Shown here: one piece after another, positions 14,895 through 23,422 of the stretch
Layout of the letters: every line of letters begins with the position of its first letter
Position numbering within the stretch: position 1 is the first letter of the stretch
Assembly: GCA_024128875.1 (NCBI GenBank)
Contig: JAMYFF010000007.1
Coordinates: 201,162-265,161 of the forward strand
Length of the DNA stretch: 64,000 nt
From: Salinilacustrithrix flava
GTDB lineage: Bacteria > Actinomycetota > Acidimicrobiia > Acidimicrobiales > Salinilacustritrichaceae
Reading direction: 5' to 3'
Translations under genes and position numbers: made by a program
The notes under the pieces: generated by a model
The model's database searches: none
What the model saw: the letters and a program-made list of their open reading frames with translations, nothing else
Told to the model about the DNA's origin: nothing

Positions 14895-16133
14895 ATGCCG
14901 TACATCACCGATCGGGTCGTCCACGACGCGGACGCCCACATCATGGAGACGCCGACCTGGCTGCGCGACCACGCCGACCCGGCCATCCGCGACCGCATCG
15001 AGCCCCTCCCCCTGACGAGCGGCAACGAGCTGCGCCAGACCGGCGACGTCGAGGAGCAGCTCGCCGACCTCACCGCCGCGTTCGATCGCCTCGCCGCCAA
15101 GCACGCGTCCGAGGAGTACCGGGCCGAGGAGGCGCACGAGATCATGCTGCGCAAGAACTTCGCCGCCACCGGGTCGTTCATCCCTGAGGACCGCGTGCGA
15201 GCGCTGGACCTGATCGGCGTGCAGAGCCAGCTCGTGTTCAACACGTTCCACAACTCCCGCCTCTTCGCCTGGGAGCGGCCGTCCGACGGCAGCGCACCTG
15301 ACCTCGACATGGCCTACGGCACCGCACGTGCCCACAACCGGGGCATGGCCGAGTTCTGCTCGGTCGACGAGCGGCTCCTGTCCACGATGTACGTCCCGCT
15401 CGCCGACTTCGACCGGGCTGCAGCCATGGCCGACGAGGCCCTCCACCTCGGCGCCGCGGCCCTGCTGATCCCGTCGGGCTGCCCGGCCACCCACTCCCCC
15501 AGCCACCGCTCGCTCGATCCGGTGTGGGCCCGCGCCCAGGAGGCCGGCATCCCGATCGTGTTCCACGTCGGCGGCACCGGCGAGCTGATCGACCCGATGT
15601 ACTTCCAGAACGGGCTGCCCATCCCGCCCGACTTCCACGGGGGCGACGAGAACTTCCGCTGCGTCGACTACATGGGCATCCCCGGCCCGCCGGCCCAGAC
15701 GCTGGCCACGATGCTCTTCGACGGCGTGTTCGAGCGGTTCCCCGACCTGCGCGTCGGCGTCATCGAGCAGGGCGCGATCTGGATGCCGGGCTGGATGCGC
15801 CAGATGGAGTCGGCCTTCGACGCGTTCCACCGCCACGAGGAGCGCCTCCAGCAGCTGTCGCTGCGCCCGTCGGAGTACGTGTCCCGGCAGATGCGGTTCA
15901 CGCCCTACCCCACCGAGGACGTCGGCTGGATCATCGAGCAGGCCGGGCCCGAAACCGTGCTGTTCAGCACCGACTTCCCCCACGTCGAGGGCGGCCGGCG
16001 CCCGGTCGAGCGCTTCGAGGCCAGCCTCGACGCCGCCGGCGTGTCCGACGACGACCGCGACCGCTTCTACCGGCGCAACTTCGTCGAGCTCATGGGCAAC
16101 GGGCTCCCACCGGTGCTCGCCCACGCCTCCTGA
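14895..16133 (+). CDS. Amidohydrolase family 2 (TIM-barrel metal hydrolase/decarboxylase)
   Basis: The 412-residue protein shows the amidohydrolase-2 pattern: an N-terminal DADAHIMET metal motif (Asp13-x-His15), IPIVFHVGGTGE with a metal His, LRVGVIEQGAIWMPGWMRQME, and the late VLFSTDFPHVEGG motif with the metal Asp. Family members hydrolyse or decarboxylate aromatic or cyclic carboxylates in the cytoplasm, often in catabolism. No substrate can be assigned. The start is the ATG at 14895 with GGGGGGA just upstream. It lies 37 nt after the MFS gene on the same strand, so the two may be cotranscribed. Confidence 0.88.
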   Translation: MPYITDRVVHDADAHIMETPTWLRDHADPAIRDRIEPLPLTSGNELRQTGDVEEQLADLTAAFDRLAAKHASEEYRAEEAHEIMLRKNFAATGSFIPEDRVRALDLIGVQSQLVFNTFHNSRLFAWERPSDGSAPDLDMAYGTARAHNRGMAEFCSVDERLLSTMYVPLADFDRAAAMADEALHLGAAALLIPSGCPATHSPSHRSLDPVWARAQEAGIPIVFHVGGTGELIDPMYFQNGLPIPPDFHGGDENFRCVDYMGIPGPPAQTLATMLFDGVFERFPDLRVGVIEQGAIWMPGWMRQMESAFDAFHRHEERLQQLSLRPSEYVSRQMRFTPYPTEDVGWIIEQAGPETVLFSTDFPHVEGGRRPVERFEASLDAAGVSDDDRDRFYRRNFVELMGNGLPPVLAHAS

Positions 16134-16167
16134 AGCTGGCAGTGCTGGCGTTGCGCCGGCGCGTCGC

Positions 16168-16173
16168 TACGTT
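16168..16173 (+). promoter_or_regulatory. Candidate -10 element (TACGTT), leaderless promoter
   Basis: TACGTT ends 6 nt before the GTG start at 16180, with no ribosome binding site. Confidence 0.4.
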
Positions 16174-16179
16174 CGGCGG

Positions 16180-16944
16180 GTGCGCGGTCTCGGAACCATC
16201 GTCAACGTGATCACGGTGCTGGCCGGCACCGGCGTCGGCGTGCTGCTCCACGGGCGCATGCCCGAGCGGGTCCGCTCGACCGTCCTCGACGGCATCGGCC
16301 TCATCGTGCTCGGCGTCGGCATCGCCAGCTTCCTCGAGACGCGCAACGCCGTGTTCCCGGTGGTCGCCATCGTCGCCGGCGGCGTGCTCGGCGAGCTCAT
16401 CCGCATCGAGGACCGGTTGGAGGCCCTGGGCGAGCGCCTCCGCCGGCTGGTCGAGGCCGCCGCATCGGAGCCGGCCATCGCCAGCTACGTCGAGCGCGAT
16501 CCCGACGAGCTCCAGATCGACCGGGAGCCCGGTGAGAGCCGCTCCTTCGTCGACGGCTTCCTGCTCGCCAGCCTCACCTTCGGCATCGGGGCGATGATGA
16601 TCGTGGGCTCCCTGCAGGACGGCATCAGCGGCGACAGCGAGCTGCTGATCGTCAAGGCCACGCTCGACGGCCTCGTCTCGGTCCCCTTCGCCGCCGTCTA
16701 CGGCTGGGGCGTCGGCTTCAGCGCCCTGAGCATCGCCGTGCTCCAAGGCGCGATCACCCTGCTCGGGGCCACGGTGGGCGACTCGCTCCTCGACGATCGC
16801 ATGGTCGCCGAGATCGAGGCCACAGGCGGCGTGATGATCCTCGGCATCGGCCTGCGGCTGCTCGACCTCAAGAAGGTCAAGGTCGGGTCGTTCCTACCGG
16901 CGCTCGCCATCGCACCCGTGCTCGTCGCCGTCTTCGCGAGCTGA
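16180..16944 (+). CDS. DUF554 family membrane protein
   Basis: This 254-residue protein starts GTIVNVITVLAGTGVGVLLHGRMPERVRSTVLDGIGL and ends with ATGGVMILGIGLRLLDLKKVKVGSFLPAL, the two ends that define the DUF554 (YdfK-like) family of inner membrane proteins. About seven hydrophobic segments are visible. A charged loop between about residues 75 and 120 is longer than in many members. The function of the family is not known. It is convergent with murF with no gap between the stop codons. Confidence 0.9.
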   Translation: MRGLGTIVNVITVLAGTGVGVLLHGRMPERVRSTVLDGIGLIVLGVGIASFLETRNAVFPVVAIVAGGVLGELIRIEDRLEALGERLRRLVEAAASEPAIASYVERDPDELQIDREPGESRSFVDGFLLASLTFGIGAMMIVGSLQDGISGDSELLIVKATLDGLVSVPFAAVYGWGVGFSALSIAVLQGAITLLGATVGDSLLDDRMVAEIEATGGVMILGIGLRLLDLKKVKVGSFLPALAIAPVLVAVFAS

Positions 16945-18252
16945 TCACCCGAGGAGCAGGGTGGCGACCCGCTCGAGGCCGGCGGAGCGGCTGGCCTTGA
17001 CGAGCACGGCGTGGTCGGGGCCGAGGGACCCGAGGGCGTCGACGGCGGCCTCCACCGTGGGCACGTCGGTGCCGACGCCGTAGGCCGGGCAGTCGACGGT
17101 GACGACCTCGATGCCGAGGTCCTCGGCCAGCTCGCCCATCTCGGCGTGGCGCTCGTCGCTGCCGTCGCCCAGCTCGGCCATGACGCCGAGCACGGCGACG
17201 CGACGGCCGGCATCGAGGGCGGCCAGCGAGTGCAGCGCCGCGGCCAGGGCCGTCGGGTTCGAGTTGTAGGCGTCGTTGAGCACGGTGGCACCCGACGCGG
17301 CGTGGCCGAGCTCCATCCGCCACGGCGACAGCGCAGCCGACCCGAGGCCTTCCGCCACCGCCTCCAGCGGGACGTCCTGCACGAGTGCGGCAGCGGCGGC
17401 GGCGAGGGCGTTGCCCACCTGGTGCACGCCGTGGACCGCCAGCTGCACGTCAACCGTGCCCCACGGCGACGACAGTCGGAACCGGGGCCGGAGGTGCTCG
17501 TCGACGTCGACGCGCTGGGCGACCACGTCGCCGGACACGCCGTAGGTGAGCACCCGGGCGTCGGTCCGAGACGCCATGGCCCGCACCCGGGCATCGCTGC
17601 CGTTGAGGATGACGTGGCCGTCGACGGGGATCGCCTCGACCAGCTCCCCCTTGGCCCGGGCCACGTCGTCGAGACCGTGCTCGTACTCGGAGGTGTGGAC
17701 CTCGGCCACCATCGTCACGATCGCGACCGTCGGGCGGGCGACGTCACACAGCGTGCGGATGTGGCCGATGCCCCGAGCACCCATCTCGAGGACGACCCGC
17801 TCGGTGCCGTCCGGCGCGTTGACCAGCGTGAGCGGCACGCCGATCTCGTTGTTGAAGCTCTTCTCGCTGGCGGCGGTCCGGTACGTGGTGGCCAGCGCGG
17901 CCGCGAGCAGGTCCTTCACCGAGGTCTTCCCCACCGAGCCGGTGATGCCGGTGACGGCCTCGGGGAGGCGGTCCCGTGCCACCGATCCCAGGCGGGTCAG
18001 GGCCCGCATCGTGTCGTCGACCAGGACCGCCGTCGTCCCCTCCAGGGGCTCACGGCTCGTCAGGCACGCGGCTGCCCCGGCTTCGATGGCGGCGGGGATG
18101 AAGTCGTGGCCGTCACGCTCGGCGACGAGGGGCACGAACAGCTGGCCCGGGCCGGCCAGCCGGGAGTCGATGCACGCGCCCGAGATCGTCGTGGGGGGCC
18201 CGACCACCTCCCCGCGGACGGCGGCGGCGACCTCGTCGATGGTGAGCTCCAC
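16945..18252 (-). CDS. murF: UDP-N-acetylmuramoyl-tripeptide--D-alanyl-D-alanine ligase
   Basis: The 435-residue protein has the three-domain Mur ligase layout. The N-terminal UDP-binding domain carries ISGACIDSRLAGPGQLFVPL. The central ATPase has the P-loop GITGSVGKTSVK (residues 102-113), FNNEIGVPLTL and LEMGARGIGHI. The C-terminal domain carries LNDAYNSNPTAL, the MurF signature. It adds D-Ala-D-Ala to the UDP-MurNAc-tripeptide in cytoplasmic peptidoglycan synthesis. The GTG at 18252 starts directly at the first conserved strand. The divergent neighbour is ddl, which makes the D-Ala-D-Ala substrate, so the two successive steps share a 40-nt promoter region. Confidence 0.95.
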   Translation of the reverse strand: MELTIDEVAAAVRGEVVGPPTTISGACIDSRLAGPGQLFVPLVAERDGHDFIPAAIEAGAAACLTSREPLEGTTAVLVDDTMRALTRLGSVARDRLPEAVTGITGSVGKTSVKDLLAAALATTYRTAASEKSFNNEIGVPLTLVNAPDGTERVVLEMGARGIGHIRTLCDVARPTVAIVTMVAEVHTSEYEHGLDDVARAKGELVEAIPVDGHVILNGSDARVRAMASRTDARVLTYGVSGDVVAQRVDVDEHLRPRFRLSSPWGTVDVQLAVHGVHQVGNALAAAAAALVQDVPLEAVAEGLGSAALSPWRMELGHAASGATVLNDAYNSNPTALAAALHSLAALDAGRRVAVLGVMAELGDGSDERHAEMGELAEDLGIEVVTVDCPAYGVGTDVPTVEAAVDALGSLGPDHAVLVKASRSAGLERVATLLLG

Positions 18253-18259
18253 ACCCGGG

Positions 18260-18265
18260 ATTCTG
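18260..18265 (-). promoter_or_regulatory. Candidate -10 element (CAGAAT) for murF
   Basis: On the minus strand CAGAAT ends 7 nt before the murF GTG, with no ribosome binding site. Confidence 0.35.
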
Positions 18266-18278
18266 GCAGCCGGCTCCC

Positions 18279-18284
18279 TACACT
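18279..18284 (+). promoter_or_regulatory. Candidate -10 element (TACACT) for ddl
   Basis: TACACT ends 8 nt before the ddl ATG. With the murF element it makes two leaderless-type divergent promoters packed into 40 nt. Confidence 0.4.
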
Positions 18285-18292
18285 CCCGCGCC

Positions 18293-19354
18293 ATGGCCCT
18301 CCCCGATCGCGTCCGGCTCGTCGTGCTCTTCGGGGGGCGTTCGGCCGAGCACGAGGTGAGCTGCACCACCGCCACGCACGTGCTGCGCGCCCTCGACCCG
18401 GACCGCTACGAGACGGTTCCCGTCGGCATCGCCCGCGACGGCGCCTGGCTGCAGACGCAAGGCCCGCTGCCCGATCCCCTGGCAGTGACCGGCACGCCCG
18501 TCGAACCGGTCACCGTTCTGCAGCCCCAGCCGGCCGCACCCGGTGGCGCAGACATCCCCGTGGTGGCGCTGCCGCTGCTGCACGGCCCCTTCGGTGAGGA
18601 CGGCACCATCCAGGGCCTGCTCGAGATGGCCAGCGTGCCCTACGTCGGCAGCGGTGTCCTCAGCTCGTCGGTCTCCATGGACAAGGTGGCGGCCAAGGAG
18701 CTGCTGTCGGCCCACGACATCCCCCAGGGCGCGTGGATGTCCGCTCGCCGCCACGAGATCGACGACGACCTGCTCGCCCTCGCCGCCGACCGGCTCGGCT
18801 TCCCGATGTTCGTGAAGCCGGCGAACATGGGCTCCTCGATCGGCATCTCCAAGGTGCACCAGGTCGAGGACCTGGCCGCCGCCGTGGCCGAGGCGTCCCG
18901 CTTCGACGAGTGGCTCGTCTTCGAGGAGAACATCGTCGGCCGCGAGCTCGAGTGCGGCGTGCTCGGCAACCTCACGCCGCGCGCCTCGGTGGTCGGCGAG
19001 GTGCGGCCGGGCGCCGACTTCTACGACTACGACGACAAGTACGAAGACGGTGCCGAGCTGCTGATCCCCGCACCGATCTCGGCGCCGATGAGCGACGAGC
19101 TGCGCGACATCGCCCTGCGGACCTTCGCCGCCCTGCGGTGCGAGGGCATGGCGCGGGTCGACTTCTTCTGGGAGGAGGACGGTCGCGGACCCCTCGTGAA
19201 CGAGGTCAACACGATCCCCGGGTTCACCCCCATCTCCCAGTACCCCAAGCTGTGGGAGGCGAGCGGCCTCAGCTACGGCCGCCTGCTCGATGAGCTCGTG
19301 GCGCTCGCACTGGAGCGCCACGAGCGTCGCTCGAGCTTCGAGTCGGAGCGCTGA
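18293..19354 (+). CDS. ddl: D-alanine--D-alanine ligase
   Basis: The 353-residue ATP-grasp protein begins VRLVVLFGGRSAEHEVSCTTA, the D-Ala-D-Ala ligase signature 1 region. It has LPLLHGPFGEDGTIQG, DKVAAKELL, FVKPANMGSSIGISKV (ATP-grasp Lys) and the C-terminal metal/substrate motif NEVNTIPGFTPISQYPKLWE. It joins two D-alanines with ATP for peptidoglycan synthesis. Phe-Tyr-Asp-Tyr-Asp-Asp-Lys-Tyr in the omega-loop region (FYDYDDKY) is typical of D-Ala rather than D-lactate ligases. The family length is normal. It is divergent from murF. Confidence 0.96.
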   Translation: MALPDRVRLVVLFGGRSAEHEVSCTTATHVLRALDPDRYETVPVGIARDGAWLQTQGPLPDPLAVTGTPVEPVTVLQPQPAAPGGADIPVVALPLLHGPFGEDGTIQGLLEMASVPYVGSGVLSSSVSMDKVAAKELLSAHDIPQGAWMSARRHEIDDDLLALAADRLGFPMFVKPANMGSSIGISKVHQVEDLAAAVAEASRFDEWLVFEENIVGRELECGVLGNLTPRASVVGEVRPGADFYDYDDKYEDGAELLIPAPISAPMSDELRDIALRTFAALRCEGMARVDFFWEEDGRGPLVNEVNTIPGFTPISQYPKLWEASGLSYGRLLDELVALALERHERRSSFESER

Positions 19355-19381
19355 GCGCCCCTTCTCGTTCGACTTCTTGGT

Positions 19382-19795
19382 CTACTTCTTGGTCTCGGCG
19401 AAGATCTCGGCGATCTCGTCGATGAGGTCGAGCAGCTTCTGGGCGTCGGCCTCGTCGTTGCTCTTCTTGGCGTCGCCGGCGGCCTTGGTGGCCCGCCAGA
19501 ACAGGTCGTGGAGCTGGGGGAACTGCTCGACGTGGGGCGGCTTGAAGTAGTCGGTCCACAGCACCCACAGGTGCTCCTTGGCGAGCTGGGCGCGCTGCTC
19601 CTTGATGATGATGCAGCGGGTCTTGAAGTAGTCGTCGTCCGACGCGTTGAACTTCTTCATCGTCTCGAGGACGGACTCGGCCTCGATGCGGGCCTGCGCG
19701 GGGTTGTACACGCCGCACATGAGGTCGCAGTGGGCGTCTGCCGTGGCAGCATCATCGAGGTCGGCGACGGAGAGCAGTCGGGACACAATGCTCAT
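19382..19795 (-). CDS. sodN: Nickel superoxide dismutase precursor
   Basis: The 137-residue precursor has a 21-residue leader (ending DDAATADA) before HCDLMCGVYNPAQARIEAESV. The N-terminal His, Cys2 and Cys6 of the mature protein form the nickel hook. Later motifs, RCIIIKEQRAQLAKEHLWVLWTDYFKP, match the four-helix SodN fold. The mature enzyme is a hexamer that disproportionates superoxide. One oddity: the usual hook is HCxxPCGxY, but here position 5 is Met (codon ATG) instead of Pro, while the ligands are intact. An AAGGAG site precedes the ATG. The divergent neighbour encodes the matching leader peptidase. Confidence 0.95.
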   Translation of the reverse strand: MSIVSRLLSVADLDDAATADAHCDLMCGVYNPAQARIEAESVLETMKKFNASDDDYFKTRCIIIKEQRAQLAKEHLWVLWTDYFKPPHVEQFPQLHDLFWRATKAAGDAKKSNDEADAQKLLDLIDEIAEIFAETKK

Positions 19796-19823
19796 GGGAG
19801 CTCCTTGGGGGTCAGTGGTGAGG

Positions 19824-20255
19824 ATGGACACTCGTGCCCGGACCCTAGCGGCGCTGATCGGCGCCGCCACGGGGGTCGCGGTCGGCGTCGCGGCGGCCTC
19901 CTCGCTGGAGCGCCACCTGGTCCGCGGCGAGTCGATGATCCCCACGCTGCGGCCCCGGGACACCGTCATCTCCGTGCGGGCCGACTCGATCCTGGGCCGG
20001 TTCCTCCGGCCCCGTCGCAGCCGCATCGCGGTGATCGCGCTGCCCTGGGAGCACGACCTCATCGGCGTCAAGCGCCTGGTGGCCGAGCCCGGCGAGCCCT
20101 GGGAGGACGGCGACGACCGGGTCGCCGCCGGGCCCGGCTGGGTGGCGGTCGGCGACCAGCGCGAGCTGTCCACCGACAGCCGCCACCACGGTCGGGTGCC
20201 TGCCGATGCGATCCGGGGCATCGTCGTCGGTCGGGTCAAACCGCCGACCTCCTGA
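19824..20255 (+). CDS. sodX: Nickel superoxide dismutase maturation protease (SodX, S26 family)
   Basis: The 143-residue protein has an N-terminal hydrophobic helix (about residues 6-25) and a signal-peptidase-like domain with the catalytic Ser in RGESMIPTLRPRD and Lys in IGVKRLVAEPGE, plus a late WVAVGDQRELSTDSRHHG (S26 GDN/DS region). In Streptomyces and cyanobacteria sodN and sodX are adjacent, and SodX removes the SodN leader to expose the His-Cys nickel hook. Here the two starts are only 28 nt apart on opposite strands, an unusual divergent arrangement, so a shared regulator would control both. I use the ATG at 19824 after GGTGAGG. Confidence 0.92.
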   Translation: MDTRARTLAALIGAATGVAVGVAAASSLERHLVRGESMIPTLRPRDTVISVRADSILGRFLRPRRSRIAVIALPWEHDLIGVKRLVAEPGEPWEDGDDRVAAGPGWVAVGDQRELSTDSRHHGRVPADAIRGIVVGRVKPPTS

Positions 20256-20278
20256 CCTGACCGCCTGACCTGGTCTCC

Positions 20279-20284
20279 TAACCT
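20279..20284 (+). promoter_or_regulatory. Candidate -10 element (TAACCT), leaderless promoter
   Basis: TAACCT ends 7 nt before the GTG start at 20292; no ribosome binding site is seen. Confidence 0.4.
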
Positions 20285-20291
20285 CCGTCGG

Positions 20292-21764
20292 GTGGCCAGG
20301 GACGATCCCGCCGGTCTCACCGGCGTCCGACAGCGTCTGGTCGCCCGCCTGCGCGAACGCGGGACGTACCGACGCTGGGTGCTGTCCACCGCGCTGGTCG
20401 GCATGTTCGCCACCACGTTCCCGGTGACGATCCTCACCGTCGCGCTGCCCGACATCGCCGACGAGTTCGGCAAGAGCGACGCTCTGCTCACCTGGGTCAT
20501 CTCGGCCCCGATGCTGGCCTCGGCCGTGGCCCTGCCGGTGCTCGGCAAGATGGGCGACCTGCGCGGCCAGCGCAAGGTGTTCCTCGCCGGGTTCACCCTG
20601 GCCACGCTGGTCGCCGGGGTCACCGCGTTCGCGTGGAGCGCTCTGGCCCTCATCGGGCTGCGGACGATCACCCAGGTGATCGGCTCGGCCACCCAGCCCA
20701 CGTCGATGGCGTTGATCATGCGGGCGTTCCCCGCCGAGGAGCGGGTGAAGGCGATGGGCTGGTGGTCGCTCGTCGCCGCCGGCTCCCCCGCCATCGGCCT
20801 GGCCGTCGGCGGGCCCCTCGTGGACGCCGTCGGGTGGCGGGTGGTCTTCGCCGTGCAGGCCGGGCTCGCCGTGATCCCGGTCGTCGTGGCCACGCTCGTG
20901 CTGGAGGAGACGCCACCGGCGCACGCCGGTGCGAGGTTCGACATCGGCGGCGCCACCAGCATCGGCTTCGGTGCCGGCGGCCTGATGCTGGCGCTCAACC
21001 AGAGCGCCGACTGGGGCTGGGCGCACCCCGCGGTGGTCGCCGGCCTCGTCGTCACCCCGATCGCCGTCGCCGCGTTCGTGGCCATCGAGCGACGGGTCGA
21101 GCACCCGCTGCTGCCCCTCGAGCTGCTGGGGCGACGGAACTTCTCGGCCACGCTCATCGCCCAGTCCTTCGCCGGCGCGACCTACATGGGCGGCTTCGTG
21201 ATGACGCCGTTCCTCATGAGCGGCATCTTCGGCTGGACGACGTCGGGCATCGCGCTGCTCCTGCTCATCCGCCCGCTCAGCTACAGCCTGTCCTCGCCGG
21301 TCGGTGGCCAGATCGGGTCCCGCATCGGCGAGCGCAGCGGTGCGCTGCTCGGCAACAGCATCCTCGCGGCGGCGATGGCGGTGTTCGCCGTCGGCGCGGC
21401 CACGGAGGCGGTGTGGCTGATCGGCGCGGCGCTGCTCACCCAGGGCCTGGGCAACGGCATCGCCCGACCGTCGCTCGGCGCGGTGCTGGCCAACTCCGTC
21501 GACGAGGCCGACCTCGGCATCGCGTCGGCCACCCAGCGCATGGTCCGCCTCGTCGGCAACGCGTCCGGCATCGCCGTGCTCACCGCCGTGTACGCCGGCG
21601 ACCCGACGCCGGAGTCCTTCGGCGTCGCCTACCTCGTCGCGTTCGGGCTCGGCCTGGTCGCGGTGGCGGCCACCGCACGCATCGACGGGCGCCAGGCCCG
21701 GGCCGATGCGGTCACGCCTCAGCCGGCGGCGCAGTCGCCGGCCGACGCCGCCACCACCAGGTGA
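20292..21764 (+). CDS. MFS multidrug transporter, DHA2 (EmrB/QacA) type
   Basis: This 490-residue membrane protein has about 14 hydrophobic segments. It has the DHA2 pattern TTFPVTILTVALPDIADEFGKSD in helix 1, motif A (LGKMGDLRGQRKVFLAG), and motif C-like GSPAIGLAVGGPLVDAVGWRVVF in helix 5. It should export small hydrophobic compounds using the proton gradient. The substrate is unknown. The gene overlaps the 3' end of the convergent DUF4349 gene by 53 nt, so its C-terminal tail (DAVTPQPAAQSPADAATTR) is encoded opposite that gene's C-terminal region. Confidence 0.9.
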   Translation: MARDDPAGLTGVRQRLVARLRERGTYRRWVLSTALVGMFATTFPVTILTVALPDIADEFGKSDALLTWVISAPMLASAVALPVLGKMGDLRGQRKVFLAGFTLATLVAGVTAFAWSALALIGLRTITQVIGSATQPTSMALIMRAFPAEERVKAMGWWSLVAAGSPAIGLAVGGPLVDAVGWRVVFAVQAGLAVIPVVVATLVLEETPPAHAGARFDIGGATSIGFGAGGLMLALNQSADWGWAHPAVVAGLVVTPIAVAAFVAIERRVEHPLLPLELLGRRNFSATLIAQSFAGATYMGGFVMTPFLMSGIFGWTTSGIALLLLIRPLSYSLSSPVGGQIGSRIGERSGALLGNSILAAAMAVFAVGAATEAVWLIGAALLTQGLGNGIARPSLGAVLANSVDEADLGIASATQRMVRLVGNASGIAVLTAVYAGDPTPESFGVAYLVAFGLGLVAVAATARIDGRQARADAVTPQPAAQSPADAATTR

Positions 21765-22656
21765 GCGCGCCGGCCAGCAGCAGGACGGGGGCGAAGGGCA
21801 GGGCGAACCCGAGCACGGTCGCAGCTGCGCTCGCCGCGGTGGTCACCGCGTCCCAGCCGGCGGAGAGCCCCTCGCCGAACCCGGGCGGGCCGCCCTCGGA
21901 CCCTTCCCCCTCCGCCAGGAGGGCGGCGTCGGGGTCCTGGAGGCGCAGGTCGGCGGTGATCGTGCCGTAGCTCGTGCGGTCGCGCAGCACCCGCAGCTGG
22001 CCGGCGATGACGTCGTGCTCGGCCTCCCGGTTGGTGAGCTCGGACTCGAGCCGGCTGATCTCGTCGACGTTCGTCGTCTGGGCGAGGAAGCCCCGGATCC
22101 GGTCGATGCTCGTGGCGAGGGTGGCCTGGCGGCTCTCGAGGTCGACGAAGCGCTCGGAGACGTCCTCGGCCTCGATGTGCTGGGCCTCGACCTCACCGAC
22201 GGCCACCACCGCGTCGAACACGGCGTCGAAGCGGTCGACCGGCACCTTCAGCACCACCCGCCCCTGGCCCGGCCCGAGGTCCTGGGCGAACACGTACCCG
22301 CCTTCGACCGTCGCTGCATCGCGGACCTCCCGCACGGCGGCGGCCACGTCCTCGACCACCGAGCTGACGGTGCCGGTGTAGATGATCTTGCGGTCCACCG
22401 CCGCGATCGGCACGGCCTCCAGATCGACCTGGGCCACGTCGGCCACCCGACCACCACCCGTGCTGGCGCCGTCGGCCGCGACATCGTCGCCATCCCCGCC
22501 CGCGGCCATCTCGCCGCTGTCTTCGCCGGAGAACTCGCCGGTGTACTCGTCGGTGCTGTCGGACGCGGTGGACGCGTCGTCGTCCTGCCCGGCGGAGCAA
22601 CCCGCCACCGCGAGGATCAGGACGAGCAGTGGAGCGAGGATCCGGTGGAGGTGCAT
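21712..22656 (-). CDS. DUF4349 lipoprotein with coiled coil and C-terminal membrane helix
   Basis: The 314-residue precursor has a lipobox LAVAGC (Cys20), an acidic low-complexity linker, and a DUF4349 domain. The domain shows RKIIYTGTVSSVVEDVAAAVREVRDAATVEGGYVFAQD, PVDRFDAVFDAVVAVGEVEAQ and a long coiled coil around residues 165-215 (SERFVDLESRQATLATSIDRIRG..., SRLESELTNREAEHD). It ends in a membrane helix (about 268-295) and an Arg-rich tail. The protein is thus anchored at both ends. The function of DUF4349 proteins is unknown. The 3' end overlaps the convergent MFS gene by 53 nt. Confidence 0.88.
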   Translation of the reverse strand: MHLHRILAPLLVLILAVAGCSAGQDDDASTASDSTDEYTGEFSGEDSGEMAAGGDGDDVAADGASTGGGRVADVAQVDLEAVPIAAVDRKIIYTGTVSSVVEDVAAAVREVRDAATVEGGYVFAQDLGPGQGRVVLKVPVDRFDAVFDAVVAVGEVEAQHIEAEDVSERFVDLESRQATLATSIDRIRGFLAQTTNVDEISRLESELTNREAEHDVIAGQLRVLRDRTSYGTITADLRLQDPDAALLAEGEGSEGGPPGFGEGLSAGWDAVTTAASAAATVLGFALPFAPVLLLAGALTWWWRRRPATAPPAEA

Positions 22657-22701
22657 GGCGTTGAGACGCTGCGACCCACCCGATCGGTTCCCCGGTCCCG
22701 C

Positions 22702-23325
22702 TCAGGGCACCAGCGCGTCGCGGAGCAGGTCGACCAGCTGGTCGCGCCGGCGCACCAGGGAGGCCAGCGTCGGCTCCTCCCCCAGGGCCCGGAGCACCTC
22801 GACCTCCGTGGCCAGGCCGGTCACCGACGAGTACGCCATCAGCACCAGCAGCTTGGGGTCGTGGCGGCGCAGGCGCCCGGCATCCATCTCGGCACCCAAC
22901 CAGGCGGCTGCGGCGGTGAGGAGCGGGGTGACGGACTCCGTCAACCGGGTCGAGGTCGGCGGACCGATGCGGTTGACCTCCCGCATCAGCCCGAGCATCG
23001 CAGGGTGGCGAGCCGCCAGCCGGAAGGCGGCGTGCACGACCGCCTCGACCCGCTCGAACCCCGTGCTCGTCTCCCCGGGCCGCGTCTCGATCGCCCGGGC
23101 GAAGCGGCGCTGGAGCTCGACGGCGCTGAAGTCGATCACCGCGTCGAGCAGCGCCTCCTTCGACGGGTACCAGTAGAGGATCGCCTGCTTGGTGACGCCG
23201 AGGTCCCGGGCGAGCGCGTCGAGGGACGTGCCGTCGATGCCGGTCGAGCCGAACGAGCGCAGCGCAGCTGCGAGGATCCGGTCACCGGTGCTCGATGTGC
23301 TCGAGATCCTCGGTGTACCGGCCAC
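22702..23325 (-). CDS. TetR family regulator, probable local repressor of the lipid-type operon
   Basis: The 207-residue protein has an N-terminal TetR helix-turn-helix (residues 13-60: RILAAALRSFGSTGIDGTSLDALARDLGVTKQAILYWYPSKEALLDAV) and a helical ligand domain. The GTG at 23325 has no ribosome binding site. TACCAT lies 7 nt upstream and is embedded in the palindrome TTACCGGATGGTAA, so the repressor would block its own leaderless promoter. The same half-sites occur before the acyl-reductase operon at 24351-24363, and the alpha/beta hydrolase is divergent. This makes the protein the best candidate regulator of all those genes. The inducer is unknown; TetR proteins beside acyl metabolism genes often bind acyl-CoA. 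Confidence 0.9.
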   Translation of the reverse strand: MAGTPRISSTSSTGDRILAAALRSFGSTGIDGTSLDALARDLGVTKQAILYWYPSKEALLDAVIDFSAVELQRRFARAIETRPGETSTGFERVEAVVHAAFRLAARHPAMLGLMREVNRIGPPTSTRLTESVTPLLTAAAAWLGAEMDAGRLRRHDPKLLVLMAYSSVTGLATEVEVLRALGEEPTLASLVRRRDQLVDLLRDALVP

Positions 23326-23339
23326 TTACCGGATGGTAA
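23326..23339. promoter_or_regulatory. Palindromic operator TTACC-N4-GGTAA
   Basis: TTACCGGATGGTAA abuts the TetR start codon and contains the TetR gene's candidate -10 (TACCAT on the minus strand, 23338-23333). It lies 84 nt before the start of the divergent hydrolase. A second copy of the half-sites with the same 4-nt centre occurs at 24351-24362. Confidence 0.6.
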
Positions 23340-23422
23340 AGGAGGAAGGAAGGGGCCGAGGACCCTTCCGCCCGATCACCGGGCCTGACACCGTGCAGGC
23401 GACGCCACCACAGGAGCAGATC

